A DNA stretch of 64,000 nt from Macrostomum hystrix (lineage: Eukaryota; Platyhelminthes; Macrostomidae), in assembly GCA_950097015.1 (NCBI GenBank), contig CATNEN010000039.1, positions 1,736,001 through 1,800,000 of the forward strand, given 5' to 3'. Under the pieces are notes generated by a model that saw only the letters and a list, made by a program, of their open reading frames with translations, was not told the DNA's origin and ran no database searches. Position 1 is the first letter of the stretch, and the number at the start of each line of letters is the position of its first letter. This document shows, one piece after another, positions 11,381 through 22,265 of this stretch. A program made the position numbers and the translations under genes.

Positions 11381-12630
11381 GTTTTAACTCCACAACTCTT
11401 ACGTTGTGAGCTTCCCTTAAGGTAGCGCTTTTGCACTGGCACGAGCGGTTTATCCTTCTAAGGCACTAGGTCTCTTATTCTCCAGTCTCAGCTGGGCGTT
11501 TCTCCAGGATCAGAGGGTCACAGCCTCAATCTTCGTCTTATCTCCACACTAGACAATATCTCCTTATTAAATAACACAACAAGTTCACTTATTCAAAGGG
11601 TGGTACTCAGTTGTTGCCTTTCTTGGCTCACTGGCCGGTTGTATTTCTAGTCACAAAATTTCTCACTTATATGGTGTTTTTTTAGATTTGTTTTAATACC
11701 GTATTTTACTAAAATAATATTTGTAATATAGGAGTATCTATCTACGCTCGTAAAGTGCTTGAGCAGATTATAATGCATCATCTATGTTCAGTGGTATTAG
11801 CTCAGTTGATTTCATCAAGCGGAGAGCCCTTGTTTGATATGTTAAAGTGCACAATACTGCTATTTCATTCAACTTGCCCCTAGGAGAGCTGCTAGTGATG
11901 TACTCTGCCTTCTGTTTAACTGCAAGCGAACATAGCTAGCGATATTGCAGTGTTCTGTACTTTACCGTGTCTGTCTTACCCCTCCAGCCTAGGTCAGCTG
12001 ATGCAAAATCGTCCTTGCATTCAAGGCCCAGTTGATTGAACTTGTACAGTCCCCTCTCGTGTCTGCCATTCCAGGGGTTTTGTCATGCCTAAAAATTGTA
12101 CACCTGGCTGCAAGGCATTATTGGCACGTATATTAATATGCATTACATTTTATGCGGCTGCAGCCATACACCACAGTCAGCTGTAGGGTTCAAATAAAGG
12201 TCAAATATGCGCTTGGGTGGGGCCACGGCTGGCCTGGCCTCTCTTTCTCTCCTTTCTCTCCGCCCCGTTCGCACTCCAGTGCAGGGTAGCTGCCGTCACT
12301 GGGGCAAGGCCAGGCCTGTGTTGGTAGAGAACTGATTGGATGAGAGCCGTGGGGGGTGTGTTGCCCCTGCGTGTGTATTCTATAATAGGGAAATGTCAGC
12401 CAGATGGCCTTTGCTGAGAGCTCTACTGCAATATTCTGAGCTTTTCCGTTTAACAATTGTCTCCATTTATCATCTTTTAGCCGCTTCGTGCGTGAAATTG
12501 CGAATAAATATAACAGCCTGTCGTGTCAGCTTTCCAAGTCGCCCTTCTCTGCCAGAGTTGTCGATTTTGTTGAGCACGAGACCAAGTCCAGGTGAGCTGG
12601 TACTTTTGCCTAATTCTGTAATTTGACTGA
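11381..12630. other. Intergenic DNA, no gene recognised
   Basis: Mixed-composition unique sequence between the histone-loop-like site and the 23-bp array. Open frames on both strands are short and show no domain. Confidence 0.35.
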
Positions 12631-12635
12631 TTCTG

Positions 12636-12860
12636 CTGGGAATATAGCATGGGATTTTATTGAAATATAGCATGGGATTTTATTGAAATATAGCATGGGA
12701 TTTTATTGAAATATAGCATGGGATTTTATTGAAATATAGCATGGGATTTTATTGGAGTATGGCATGCGATTTTTTTGAAATATGGCTCGGGATTTTATTG
12801 AAATATGGCATGGGATTTTATTGAAATATGGCATGGGATTTTATTGGAGTATAGCATTAG
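12636..12860. repeat. 23-bp minisatellite, later split by a SINE
   Basis: About ten copies of a 23-bp unit with ATAGCATGGGATTTTATTGA, decaying to the right (to about 12920). A unit fragment, GGCATGGGATTTTA, reappears at 13343, just after the SINE, so the SINE probably landed in this array. Confidence 0.9.
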
Positions 12861-12991
12861 GTTCTTGTGTTAAAGGGCATGGGTTTTTTTTGTGGAATAA
12901 GGCATGGGATTCTAATTAAATTGATTGTAAGATTCAAGTAGAAATACATGTTGAATTCTGAAGTTAACAGAGGATAATTATTGGAATACAT

Positions 12992-13336
12992 GGGGGGTCG
13001 GTGGCAGAGCGGTTATCGCATTTGCCTCTCGCACCTATCGCATGTCCCTAAGATCGGTTCCGCGGCGAGGCCACATTCATTTGGGGCGCAGCCGCGGAGA
13101 GAAGGCTTGGGGGCTTGTCGTGCAATTGACGCCGTTGAGGGCCAACCTCCAAGGCACAGTGAAGGTGTACACGGCCTGAGGAGTGTGAGCGTGTGCCTGA
13201 GTAGGGTATCTGTGTGCGTGTGTGCTCAGGAGTCAGCGAAATGGGCAGAATTGCCTCCTCGCTGGCTGCGGGTCAAGTGTCACCAAATGATGTGTCATTG
13301 TCCGCAGCCCTCCTGCAATGATTATTATTATTATGG
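12992..13336 (+). mobile_element. tRNA-derived SINE-like element, fullest copy
   Basis: The 5' part resembles a tRNA gene: A-box-like GTGGCAGAGCGG, then CGGTTCCGCGG at the B-box position. The body has TTGGGGCGCAGCCGCGGAGA, TGACGCCGTTGAGGGCCAAC and AAGGCACAGTGAA. The end, with AATGGGCAGAATTGCCTCC and CACCAAATGATGTG, runs into an (ATT)n tail. Imperfect flanks (ATTATTGGAATA / ATTATGGAAATA) look like a target duplication. Other copies are at 3134, 21665 and 51106. A 139-codon open frame across it is not a gene. Confidence 0.75.
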
Positions 13337-13574
13337 AAATAGGGCATGGGATTTTAGCGTAACAGTTTCAGAGCAAACGACATTAAAGCAATTATTTTGA
13401 AGGCTCCTGCCTGGCATCTGATTCCAGGCCCACCCCAGAGCATCCAACCCGGTCGCCGCTAGTTGCCACTGCAGCTGCTGTCCCTCTATTCATGAGGCCA
13501 TCGCCTGCATTCCCAGCCCAGCAACTGCAACCCGCCTGTCACTCGAAGGTTCCTGTCGCAACCGCAGCCTCGAC

Positions 13575-16500
13575 ATGCCCTACATTGCCACCCAAGGCGC
13601 CGAGGAAGGCGACGACGATTCGGACTGCTCCATGCCCGAGCTGGCCTGCGACTTCTCCGTAGCCGATCTGGGCTGCGAGGCCGACAATGACGACGACACC
13701 ATCACCGACGAGGAGGCCGCCGCCGCTTTGAAGCGTCGACACTCCGGTCCGAGGCGGCTGTCACTTCAGCAGCGCCGCAGGCTGAATCTCTACAGCAAGC
13801 CGGCCGTGCTGCCCAGCCTCAACCTGACTGCCCAGCAGCAGCGGCCAATTGATTCGGCGGCTGGGAGGCAGCGGCAGAAGCCGAGGGATACGCCCACCAT
13901 CAGGGAGGAGGACTCGGGCTGCGGCTCGGTGGATGTGAGTGCTGCGGCGTGGATTCGGGTGCCAATGAAATGAGGATAATTCAGGCCATTCAATATGGGA
14001 TTCAATCATGGGATAACTGAATTCAGGATTCTGAATTTAGGACTTTTATAGAATCGTCATGTGAGGATTTTACAAAATTATAAAATAGGAATTTAGAACC
14101 TTCATTTGGGGATTTTGAATTTGGGATTTCAAATACGATCTTAAAGTGAATATTTTTGGATCTTAAAATCAGGGTTTTATGTAGGGATTTTGATAGGGAT
14201 ATTTAAGCTAGGATTTTGTCTGGCATTTTTAAATTGTGGATTTAAATTTGAATCGAAAAATTGGGATTCGGGATCGGATCTTAATAAAAGGGATTTTATG
14301 AGATCCTTAAGCTCGGTTTTTAGGGATCTTGAATTGGTGATTTTTGGGATCTTGAATTGGAGATTCTTGGGATCTTGAATTGGGGATTTTTGGGATCTTG
14401 AATTGGAGATTCTTGGGATCTTGAATTGGGGATTTTTGGGATCTTGAATTGGATATTCTTGGGATCTTGAATTGGGGATTTTTGGGATCTTGAATTGGGG
14501 ATTCTTGGGATCTTGAATTGGAGATTCTTGGGATCTTGAATTGGGGATTTTTGGGATCTTGAATTGGGGATTTTTGGGATCTTGAATTGGGGATTTTTGG
14601 GATCTTGAATTGGGGATTTTTGGGATCTTGAATTGGGGATTTTTGGGATCTTGAATTGGGGATTTTTGGGATCTTGAATTGGGGATTTTTGGGATCTTGA
14701 ATTGGAGATTCTTGGGATCTTGAATTGGTGGATTTTTGGGATCTTGAATTGGAGATTCTTGGGATCCTGAATTGGGGATTTTTAGGGATCTTGAATTGGT
14801 GATTTAAAAACGTCAATGCAGCGTATTGATAGTAAATGATTTTTGGGATCTGTTATAATTGATTTGATGCAGCTTGCTGTTGCAATATATATTGTTCGAT
14901 GAATGAACGACATAATTCCCTAGCAAATGTTAGGATTTGTGTGTCAGTGGCCTATAAGCTAGGGATTTGATCTCCGGAGAGCATTTAATTCGCATAATTG
15001 CCTTTACAGTCGAAATTTGGCACACTAGACCACTAACCTGTCAATTATAGCCCCACCAGCTACATACCCACACTGTGTACTGACAGTAGTGCGGCTTGCA
15101 AATTCTTATTAAAAGTAAGTGATGTTGTTACAGTCCTGCACCCCGTGTGCTGAGTTGTATACCTGCACCTGAGTGGCATATTGCTTAGTGAACTAGCTCC
15201 AGATGAGTGTGTTTCGTGTTTGTTTGTTTGTCTCAACTGCGTAATGTGCTGGTGATTCCTGTGCCATGTTGCTTAAAAACTGATAATTATTTCAATTAAC
15301 TTAATGTTACATAAGAACATGAGAGTATAAAATCAATTGGATGTCAGAGTGCGTACCGCAAGCTCAACCTTGTACACCTATAATACCACTAATTTCTCAG
15401 CAACCAATTCTTTATCCTCCCTAATCGGGCTATATTAGCAATCCATTCTTATCCTTTATCCATGGGATAGATTAGCAATCCATTCTTATCCTTTATCCAT
15501 GGGTTAGATTAGCAAACCATTCTTATCCTTTATCCATGGGTTAGATTAGCAAACCATTCTTATCCTTTATCCATGGGTTAGATTAGCAATCCATTCTAAT
15601 CCTTTATCCATGGGATAGATTAGCAATCCATTCTTATCCTTTATCCATGGGTTAGATTAGCAATCCATTCTAATCCTTCATCCATGGCATAGATTAGCAA
15701 TCCATTCTAATCCTTCATCCATGGCATAGATTAGCAATCCATTCTAATCCTTCATCCATGGCATAGATTAGCAATCCATTCTAATCCTTCATCCATGGCA
15801 TAGATTAGCAATCCATTCTAATCCTTCATCCATGGCATAGATTAGAAATCCATTCTAATCCTTCATCCATGGCATAGATTAGCAATCCATTCTAATCCTT
15901 CATCCATGGCATAGATTAGCAATCCATTCTTATCCTTCTCTTATGGCATAGATTAGCAATCCAAGTTACTCAAGCTAGTACACTACCCCACCCCAAGTCC
16001 CCTGAGGTCGCCAACAGCGGCTCAGCATCCAAGCGTGGCCGCACAGTTTCCGAGCCTCTAGACTCGCCTGATTCGGCCGCCACTGGCGCCGTTTCGCCAG
16101 CCGAGGGTGGAGGATCTGGGAGCGCTGTCCTCTCTGGCGGAGGAGTTCGTTATACCGGCGGTGGCGTCAGGAAGCCAGGCATTGCGGCCAGGATGAGGAC
16201 TGTGTCCGCCTCGCACACGGTACGTTGGGGTGTGGAGTTGGAGAAGCTGTTGGATATGTAGACTCAGGTGCTGGCTTGTACACCCAAGTTCAATCGCATA
16301 CGCTTAGATATAATTATGAACAATGTACCAATGCGAGCCTTTATCTACTCTGATTTACTATCGTGTACACCCAGGTGCTTTTGTGTACACCCAGGTGCTT
16401 TTGTGTACACCCAGGTGCTTTTGTGTACACCCAGGTGCTTTTGTGTACACCCAGGTGCTTTTGTGTACACCCAGGTGCTTTTGTGTACACCCAGGTGCTT

Positions 16501-19500
16501 TTGTATACACCCAGGGGCTATCGGGTACTCCCAGGTGCAATTATGTACACTCCATTGGTACCTCCAGGCCTCCGGCGGCACCTCCCGCTGGCCCCGGGCC
16601 CTGAACCTGGTGTTTCAAAACCTGAACAATGACGTCTGGCGCGACATGGCAGTGGCCAGCCTGCCTGAGGAGACGGCCATCAGGCATCGGTACAATGCGC
16701 ACAAGCGGCAGTGGATTCAGGACACCGTCAGGGTCAAGATGGAGCCCATGCCCTTCAACCGCGGCGCCATGCGCGAGTGCTTCAGGCTGAAGAAGCTGTC
16801 GGGCTTCAGCAAGTTCGAGAGCTGGCACAGCCGCGCCTGCAACTATGTGGCTAAGAAGTACATCGAGACAGTCGACCCAAGTGTGTACTTTGAGGATGCC
16901 CGACTGCAGATGAATGCCAAACTCTGGGCTCAGGAGTACAATAGGCATCATCCGCCTAAGAAGGTGCGGTATACATGGCAATCGACTGAGTTTCAGTTGC
17001 AACCTACCATAGTTTCAGTTGCAATCTACATAGTTTCAGTTGCAATCTACATAGTTTCAGTTGCAATCTACCATAGTTTCAGTTGCAACCTACATAGTTT
17101 CAGTTGCAATCTACATAGTTTCTGTTGCAACCTACATAGTTTCTGTTGCAATCTACATAGTTTCTGTTGCAATCTACATAGTTTCAGTTGCAATCTACAT
17201 AGTTTCAGTTGCAATCTACATAGTTTCAGTTGCAATCTACATAGTTTCAGTTGCAATCTACATAGTTTCAGTTGCAATCTACATAGTTTCAGTTGCAATC
17301 TACATAGTTTCTGTTGCAATCTACATAGTTTCAGTTGCAATCTACATAGTTTCTGTTGCAATCTACATAGTTTCTGTTGCAATCTACTTAGTTTCTGTTG
17401 CAATCTACATAGTTTCAGTTGCAATCTACCTAGTTTCAGGTGCAATCTACCATAGATCCGGTTGCAATCCACGTAGTTTTAGTTGCAATCTGCTTAGTTT
17501 TAGTTGCAATCTGCTTAGTTTCTGTTGCAATCCACATAGTTTTATGTGGATCTACCATCTCCACGCACAACTGCTCAGGTGGACATCATGCAGATGTATG
17601 TCATCGAGTTCAAAGACCGGGATGGGGCGCCCCTGTACCACCTCGAGCACCACATCGAAGGCGAGTACATCAAGCACAACAGCAACAGCGGCTTCGTAGA
17701 CGAGAACGCGCGAAGGACGCCTCACGCGCTGAGTCATTTCACGTTCGAGCGCAGCGGCCACCAGCTGATTGTCGTTGACATTCAAGGCGTTGACGACATC
17801 TACACAGATCCGCAGATTCACACGGCCGAAGGCAAGGAATACGGCGACGGCAATCTGGGCGTGCGCGGCATGGCCCTGTTCTTCTCCTCCCACGTCTGCA
17901 ATGACATCTGCCGCCGGCTGGGACTGTCCCGCTTCGACATGGCACCCAGCGAGTCCGTTGAGCCTCCGTCTCCTGTGAGACTCCTGCGGCTGAGATTCCT
18001 CACTGACCCCCACACTGACCCCCACACTGACCCCCACCTCACTAACCCCCACCTCACTGACCCCCTCACTGACCCCCACCTCACTGACCCCCACCTCACT
18101 GACCCCCACCTCACTGACCCCCACCACACTGACCCCCCCTCACTGACCCCCACCTCACTGACCCCCACCTCACTGACCCCCACCTCATTGACCCCACCTC
18201 ACTGACCCCCACATCACTGACTCTCACCTCACTGACCCCAAACTTACTGACCCCCACCGCACTGACCCCCACCTCACTGACCCCCACCTCATTGACCCAC
18301 CTCACTGACCCCCACCTCACTGACCCCAAACTTACTGACCCCCACCTCACTGACCCCCACCTCACTGACCCCCACCTCACTGACCCCAAACTTACTGACC
18401 CCCACCTCACTGACCCCCACCTCACTGACCCTCACCTCACTGACCCCAAACTTACTGACCCCCACCTCACTGACCCTCACCTCACTGACCCCCACCTCAC
18501 TGACCCTCACCTCACTGACCCCCACCTCACTGACCCCCACCTCACTGACCCTCACCTCACTGACCCCCACCTCACTGACCCTCACCTCACTGACCCCCAC
18601 CTCACTGACCCCAAACTTACTGACCCCCACCTCACCGACCCCCACCTCACTGACCCTCACCTCACTGACCCTCACCTCACTGACCCCCACCTCACTGACC
18701 CACCTCACTGACCCCCACCTCACTGACCCACCTCACTGACCCACGCTTCACTGACCCACGCTTCACTACCATTGTCCCATCCCGCCGTCTCCAGATGCAG
18801 ACAAACAGCGTCACCTGCGTGCGCAGCGAAGTGTTTGCCATCGGCAGTCCGATGTCGCCGCCCAGCTTCTTGGACTCCGGCTGCAGCACCGAGGACGACG
18901 ACGGCTGTGAATCCTCGCCTGGCGGCGGCAACAGCAGCGGCGGCGGCGGCCCGTTTGGCAGTCGGTTCCGACGTAGACGGACAACTTCGGGCGATGAGAT
19001 GACACCCGTGAGTCTCTCGGGAATATGTGAAGAGTAATTTATCTTTTCTGCATGCCTACTTTTCTATTTCTATTTTTTTGCCAGCTGACAGAGAATGACG
19101 AACTGAAATCAGTAAGACTGGGCTTCTTGGGGCTGTGGCTTGGCTCAATTACTTGCTTAGAACTAACGGTTGCAAATGTCAACAATTTAATTATGGTCCG
19201 AAACTATTTAACCCAAACTATATTAGCAGTCTCATATTACTGTTTGAAATATAACAGCTCAACTTCCTAACGTTTTGTTTTTCAATATATATATGAAACC
19301 CTTTCAATAAACATTTTGGTGCCAAGGCTTTCACTAACTTAAAAGTTTCAACACACTCAATTGCAACTGGTTGCTATCTGAACACAGTTGCAACTGGTTG
19401 CTATCTGAACACAATTGCAACTGGTTGCTATCTGAACACAATTGCAACAGGTTGCTATCTGAACACAGTTGCAACTGGTTGCTATCTGAACACAGTTGCA

Positions 19501-22138
19501 ACTGGTTGCTATCTGAACACAGTTGCAACTGGTTGCTATCTAAACACAGTTGCAATAAATTGTTTAACCAGCAATCCTGACTATTTGGGCGGTTCTCAAA
19601 ATGCTCAAATGTGTTTCTTTCCTTCTAGGAGGAGGAGGTGGCCGCGCTGTCCGCCGCGTTGAAGCGTCGCGAGCGGCCCTCCTGCGTGCCCGGCAGCCTG
19701 CTGCACTTCGGCTGCGACAGCGGCGTCTCTCCCGACTCCCCCGGCCTGGCTGCGGCGTTCATCCGCTCCCGCTCGGACGAAGACAGCGTCAGCGACACCG
19801 GCAGCTGCGGGCACCCGCGCCAGCCGCTGCCCGGCATGCCTGAAGTCCGCTGCGGCGGCCCCATCCTGGGCCGGATTCACCACGAGATGGCCAAGCTGCA
19901 CGATGCTGGCAGGATGGTTGCCTTGGCAAGCGGGCATGAGGATGCGGATAACGATGATAAGGTGATTTTCGGGGCTTTGGACCATTCCACTGAACCTGTG
20001 GGGCTTGAGGCCATTCCACTGAACCTGTGTGGATACCTGCCATTCCACTGAACCTGTGGGGCTTGAGGCCATTCCACTGAACCTGTAGGGCTTGAGGCCA
20101 TTCCACTGAACCTGTGTGGATATCAGCCATTCCACTGAACCTGTGTGGATATCAGCCATTCCACTGAACCTGTGTGGATAGCTGCCATTCCACTGAACCT
20201 GTGGGGCTTGAGGCCATTCCACTGAACCTGTGTGGATATCAGCCATTCCACTGAACCTGTGTGGATATCAGCCATTCCACTGAACCTGTGTGGATATTAG
20301 CCATTCCACTGAACCTGTGTGGATAGCAGCCATTCCACTGAACCTGTGTGGATATCAGCCATTCCACTGAACCTGTGTGGATAGCAGCCATTCCACTGAA
20401 CCTGTGTGGATAGCAGCCATTCCACTGAACCTGTGTGGATAGCAGCCATTCCACTGAACCTGTGTGGATATCAGCCATTCCACTGAACCTGTGTGGATAC
20501 CTGCCATTCCACTGAACCTGTGTGGATAGCAGTCATTCCACTGAACCTGTGTGGATATCAGCCATTCCACTGAACCTGTGTGGATATCAGCCATTCCACT
20601 GAACCTGTGTGGATATTAGCCATTCCACTGAACCTGTGTGGATATCAGCCATTCCACTGAACCTGTGTGGATAGCAGCCATTCCACTGAACCTGTGTGGA
20701 TAGCAGCCATTCCACTGAACCTGTGTGGATAGCAGCCATTCCACTGAACCTGTGTGGATATCAGCCATTCCACTGAACCTGTGTGGATAGCAGCCATTCC
20801 ACTGAACCTGTGTGGATATCAGCCATTCCACTGAACCTGTGTGGATAGCAGCCATTCCACTGAACCTGTGTGGATATCAGCCATTCCACTGAACCTGTGT
20901 GGATATCAGCCATTCCACTGAACCTGTGTGGATACCTGCCATTCCACTGAACCTGTGTGGATAGCAGTCATTCCACTGAACCTGTGTGGATATCAGCCAT
21001 TCCACTGAACCTGTGTGGATATCAGCCATTCCACTGAACCTGTGTGGATATCAGCCATTCCACTGAACCTGTGTGGATAGCAGCCATTCCACTGAACCTG
21101 TGTGGATATCAGCCATTCCACTGAACCTGTGTGGATATCAGCCATTCCACTGAACCTGTGTGGATATCAGCCATTCCACTGAACCTGTGTGGATATCAGC
21201 CATTCCACTGAACCTGTGTGGATATCAGCCATTCCACTGAACCTGTGTGGATAGCAGCCATACCTCTGATAAGCAATAGTGCACCATTTGCCCCAATCGC
21301 CATTTGCCCGCAGGTGGTTGGCGAAGCTGCCCCGCCAGGCCAGCTGGAGTCGATGATTGACTGGTCGGCTGCGCTGTTTCACGAGCGCCTGGCCGCCAAG
21401 CTGGGGGTTGTGGAGGCGGCCGTCAACCTGGCCCGGCTGCACCTGGGGCTGCCGTCCGACTGTCTGCAGGCGGCGCCAAGGGACATTGTGCAGCCGAGCG
21501 CCGGCGAAGGCCACCGTTGGATGGAGGCGGCTGCGCGGCTTGGCGACAGATCGGCCATGCTCTACTTGGCCAGGGCTCACGATACCGGAGACACGGAGGG
21601 CCTGGCCAGGGACTGGGACAGGTAGGCAGCTGCTCAGGTTGCATTGCCTGCTCTATTCTTAAATTACATTTGGGGCGCAGCTGCGGAGAGAAAACTTGTC
21701 GGCTTGTCGTGCAATTGACGCCCTTGAGGGCCAACCTCCAAGGCACAGCGAAGTGTACACTGCCTGACGATGAGAAAGTCTGTGCAGATGTACACACCTG
21801 TGTGACATGCACTATGATGTCCTATTGATTTGTAATTTATCGTGACATCGCTCTGACACAACAGGGCGGCCCATTACTACCAGCGCGCGCTGGCAAGCAG
21901 CGGCCAGACTGACCGCGAAGGCGGCTACGACAGTCTGGACACGCCTGCCTACCTGCTGCGGGCTCGCCTGGCCGAGCTCTACCTGCGCGGCGGCCACGGC
22001 CTTGAAGCGGATCCGGCTTCGAGCGCAGAGATCTACGGCGAGGCTGCCGAGGAGGCCATGGCGAAGGGCAACGGCAAGCTGGCCTCCAAATACTATGCCC
22101 TAGCCGAGGAGGCCGCAGCTCTGGTACCGGAGCAGTGA
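13575..22138 (+). CDS. EEF2K: Eukaryotic elongation factor 2 kinase (eEF2K), nine exons
   Basis: Exons: 13575-13934, 15998-16219, 16568-16963, 17579-17974, 18795-19007, 19085-19111 (27-nt microexon), 19629-19961, 21314-21621, 21865-22138. All junctions are GT-AG and in phase, giving about 842 residues (human about 725). The calmodulin-binding-like segment (IRHRYNAHKRQW) lies at about 233-244. The alpha-kinase domain follows: RGAMRECF at 259; catalytic Lys in NYVAKKY at about 290; VDIMQM at 327; LSHFTFERSGHQLIVVDIQG at 377-396; GDGNLG at 415-420; and zinc ligands in SSHVCNDIC at 429-437. After a Ser-rich linker, Sel1-like helices close the protein (HYYQRALA, KLASKYYALAEEA). Known role: Ca/calmodulin-activated kinase that phosphorylates eEF2 and slows elongation. 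All key catalytic and zinc residues are present. The start codon and exon 2 are less certain because the N-terminus is poorly conserved. Six of eight introns hold their own tandem arrays. Confidence 0.95.
14288..14806. repeat. 23-bp minisatellite in eEF2K intron 1
   Basis: About 22 copies of a 23-bp unit with GGGATCTTGAATTGGGGATT. Diverged related words (GGATTTTGAAT, GGGATTT) extend back to about 13990. The minus-strand 169-codon frame through it is an artefact. Confidence 0.95.
15430..15966 (+). repeat. 37-bp minisatellite, copy A (eEF2K intron 1)
   Basis: About 14 copies of a 37-bp unit with ATTAGCAATCCATTC, AATCCTTCATCCATGG and CATAG. The same unit in reverse complement forms the array at 40620-42706. 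It ends about 30 bp before the exon 2 acceptor. Confidence 0.95.
16368..16540. repeat. 20-bp minisatellite in eEF2K intron 2
   Basis: About eight copies of TTTTGTGTACACCCAGGTGC, then decaying copies up to the acceptor at 16567. The unit contains CCCAGGTGC, which resembles a joined splice junction. Confidence 0.93.
16989..17545. repeat. 21-bp minisatellite in eEF2K intron 3
   Basis: About 26 copies of a 21-bp unit with TTTCAGTTGCAATCTACATA (TTTCTGTTGC variants). It fills the intron from 25 bp after the donor to about 33 bp before the acceptor. The period keeps frames open; the repetitive reading frames are not coding. Confidence 0.95.
18000..18770. repeat. 15-bp minisatellite in eEF2K intron 4
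   Basis: About 50 copies of ACCTCACTGACCCCC, with CCCAAACTTACTGAC variants. It starts about 25 bp after the donor and ends about 25 bp before the acceptor. Strongly C-rich on the transcribed-sense strand. Confidence 0.96.
19356..19557. repeat. 27-bp minisatellite in eEF2K intron 6
   Basis: About seven copies of a 27-bp unit with GCAACTGGTTGCTATCTGAA and ending CACAG. The unit contains the inverted pair GCAAC/GTTGC. Confidence 0.94.
19980..21262. repeat. 29-bp minisatellite in eEF2K intron 7, with higher-order copies
   Basis: About 44 copies of a 29-bp unit with CCATTCCACTGAACCTGTGT, differing at GGATATCAG versus GGATAGCAG. A rare pair of variants (ACCTGCC then GCAGTCATT) occurs at 20501 and again at 20936. 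The offset of 435 bp is exactly 15 units, so a block was duplicated. Confidence 0.96.
21665..21826 (+). mobile_element. SINE-like element, partial copy 3 (eEF2K intron 8)
   Basis: Matches the middle of the 12992 copy: ATTTGGGGCGCAGCTGCGGA, CGGCTTGTCGTGCAATTGAC, TGAGGGCCAACCTCCAAGGC, then CTGCCTGACGATGAGAAAGT as in the 3134 copy. Both ends are missing. Confidence 0.75.
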
Positions 22139-22265
22139 GGCTTTTTGTGAGTTTGTCGTCATGAGGTTCACGGATTTTCTAGACTCACAGAGTCCAAAGC
22201 CTTCGAGGAACATTGAGCATTCTTTAACCACCGATTAACCACGGAAATCTGAAAATTCAAGAAAA

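Noticed and set aside
11215-11660. Solo LTR suggested by TGTTACA...TGTAACA words
   Set aside because: The words form only a small local inverted repeat. No matching TG...CA ends, primer site or target duplication could be defined.
12981-13400. 139-codon plus frame before eEF2K
   Set aside because: It covers the SINE-like element; no similarity to a protein.
16268-17455. 395-codon plus frame as a single exon
   Set aside because: It includes the real eEF2K exon 3 (16568-16963), but the flanks are intron repeats; homology and splice sites define the exon.
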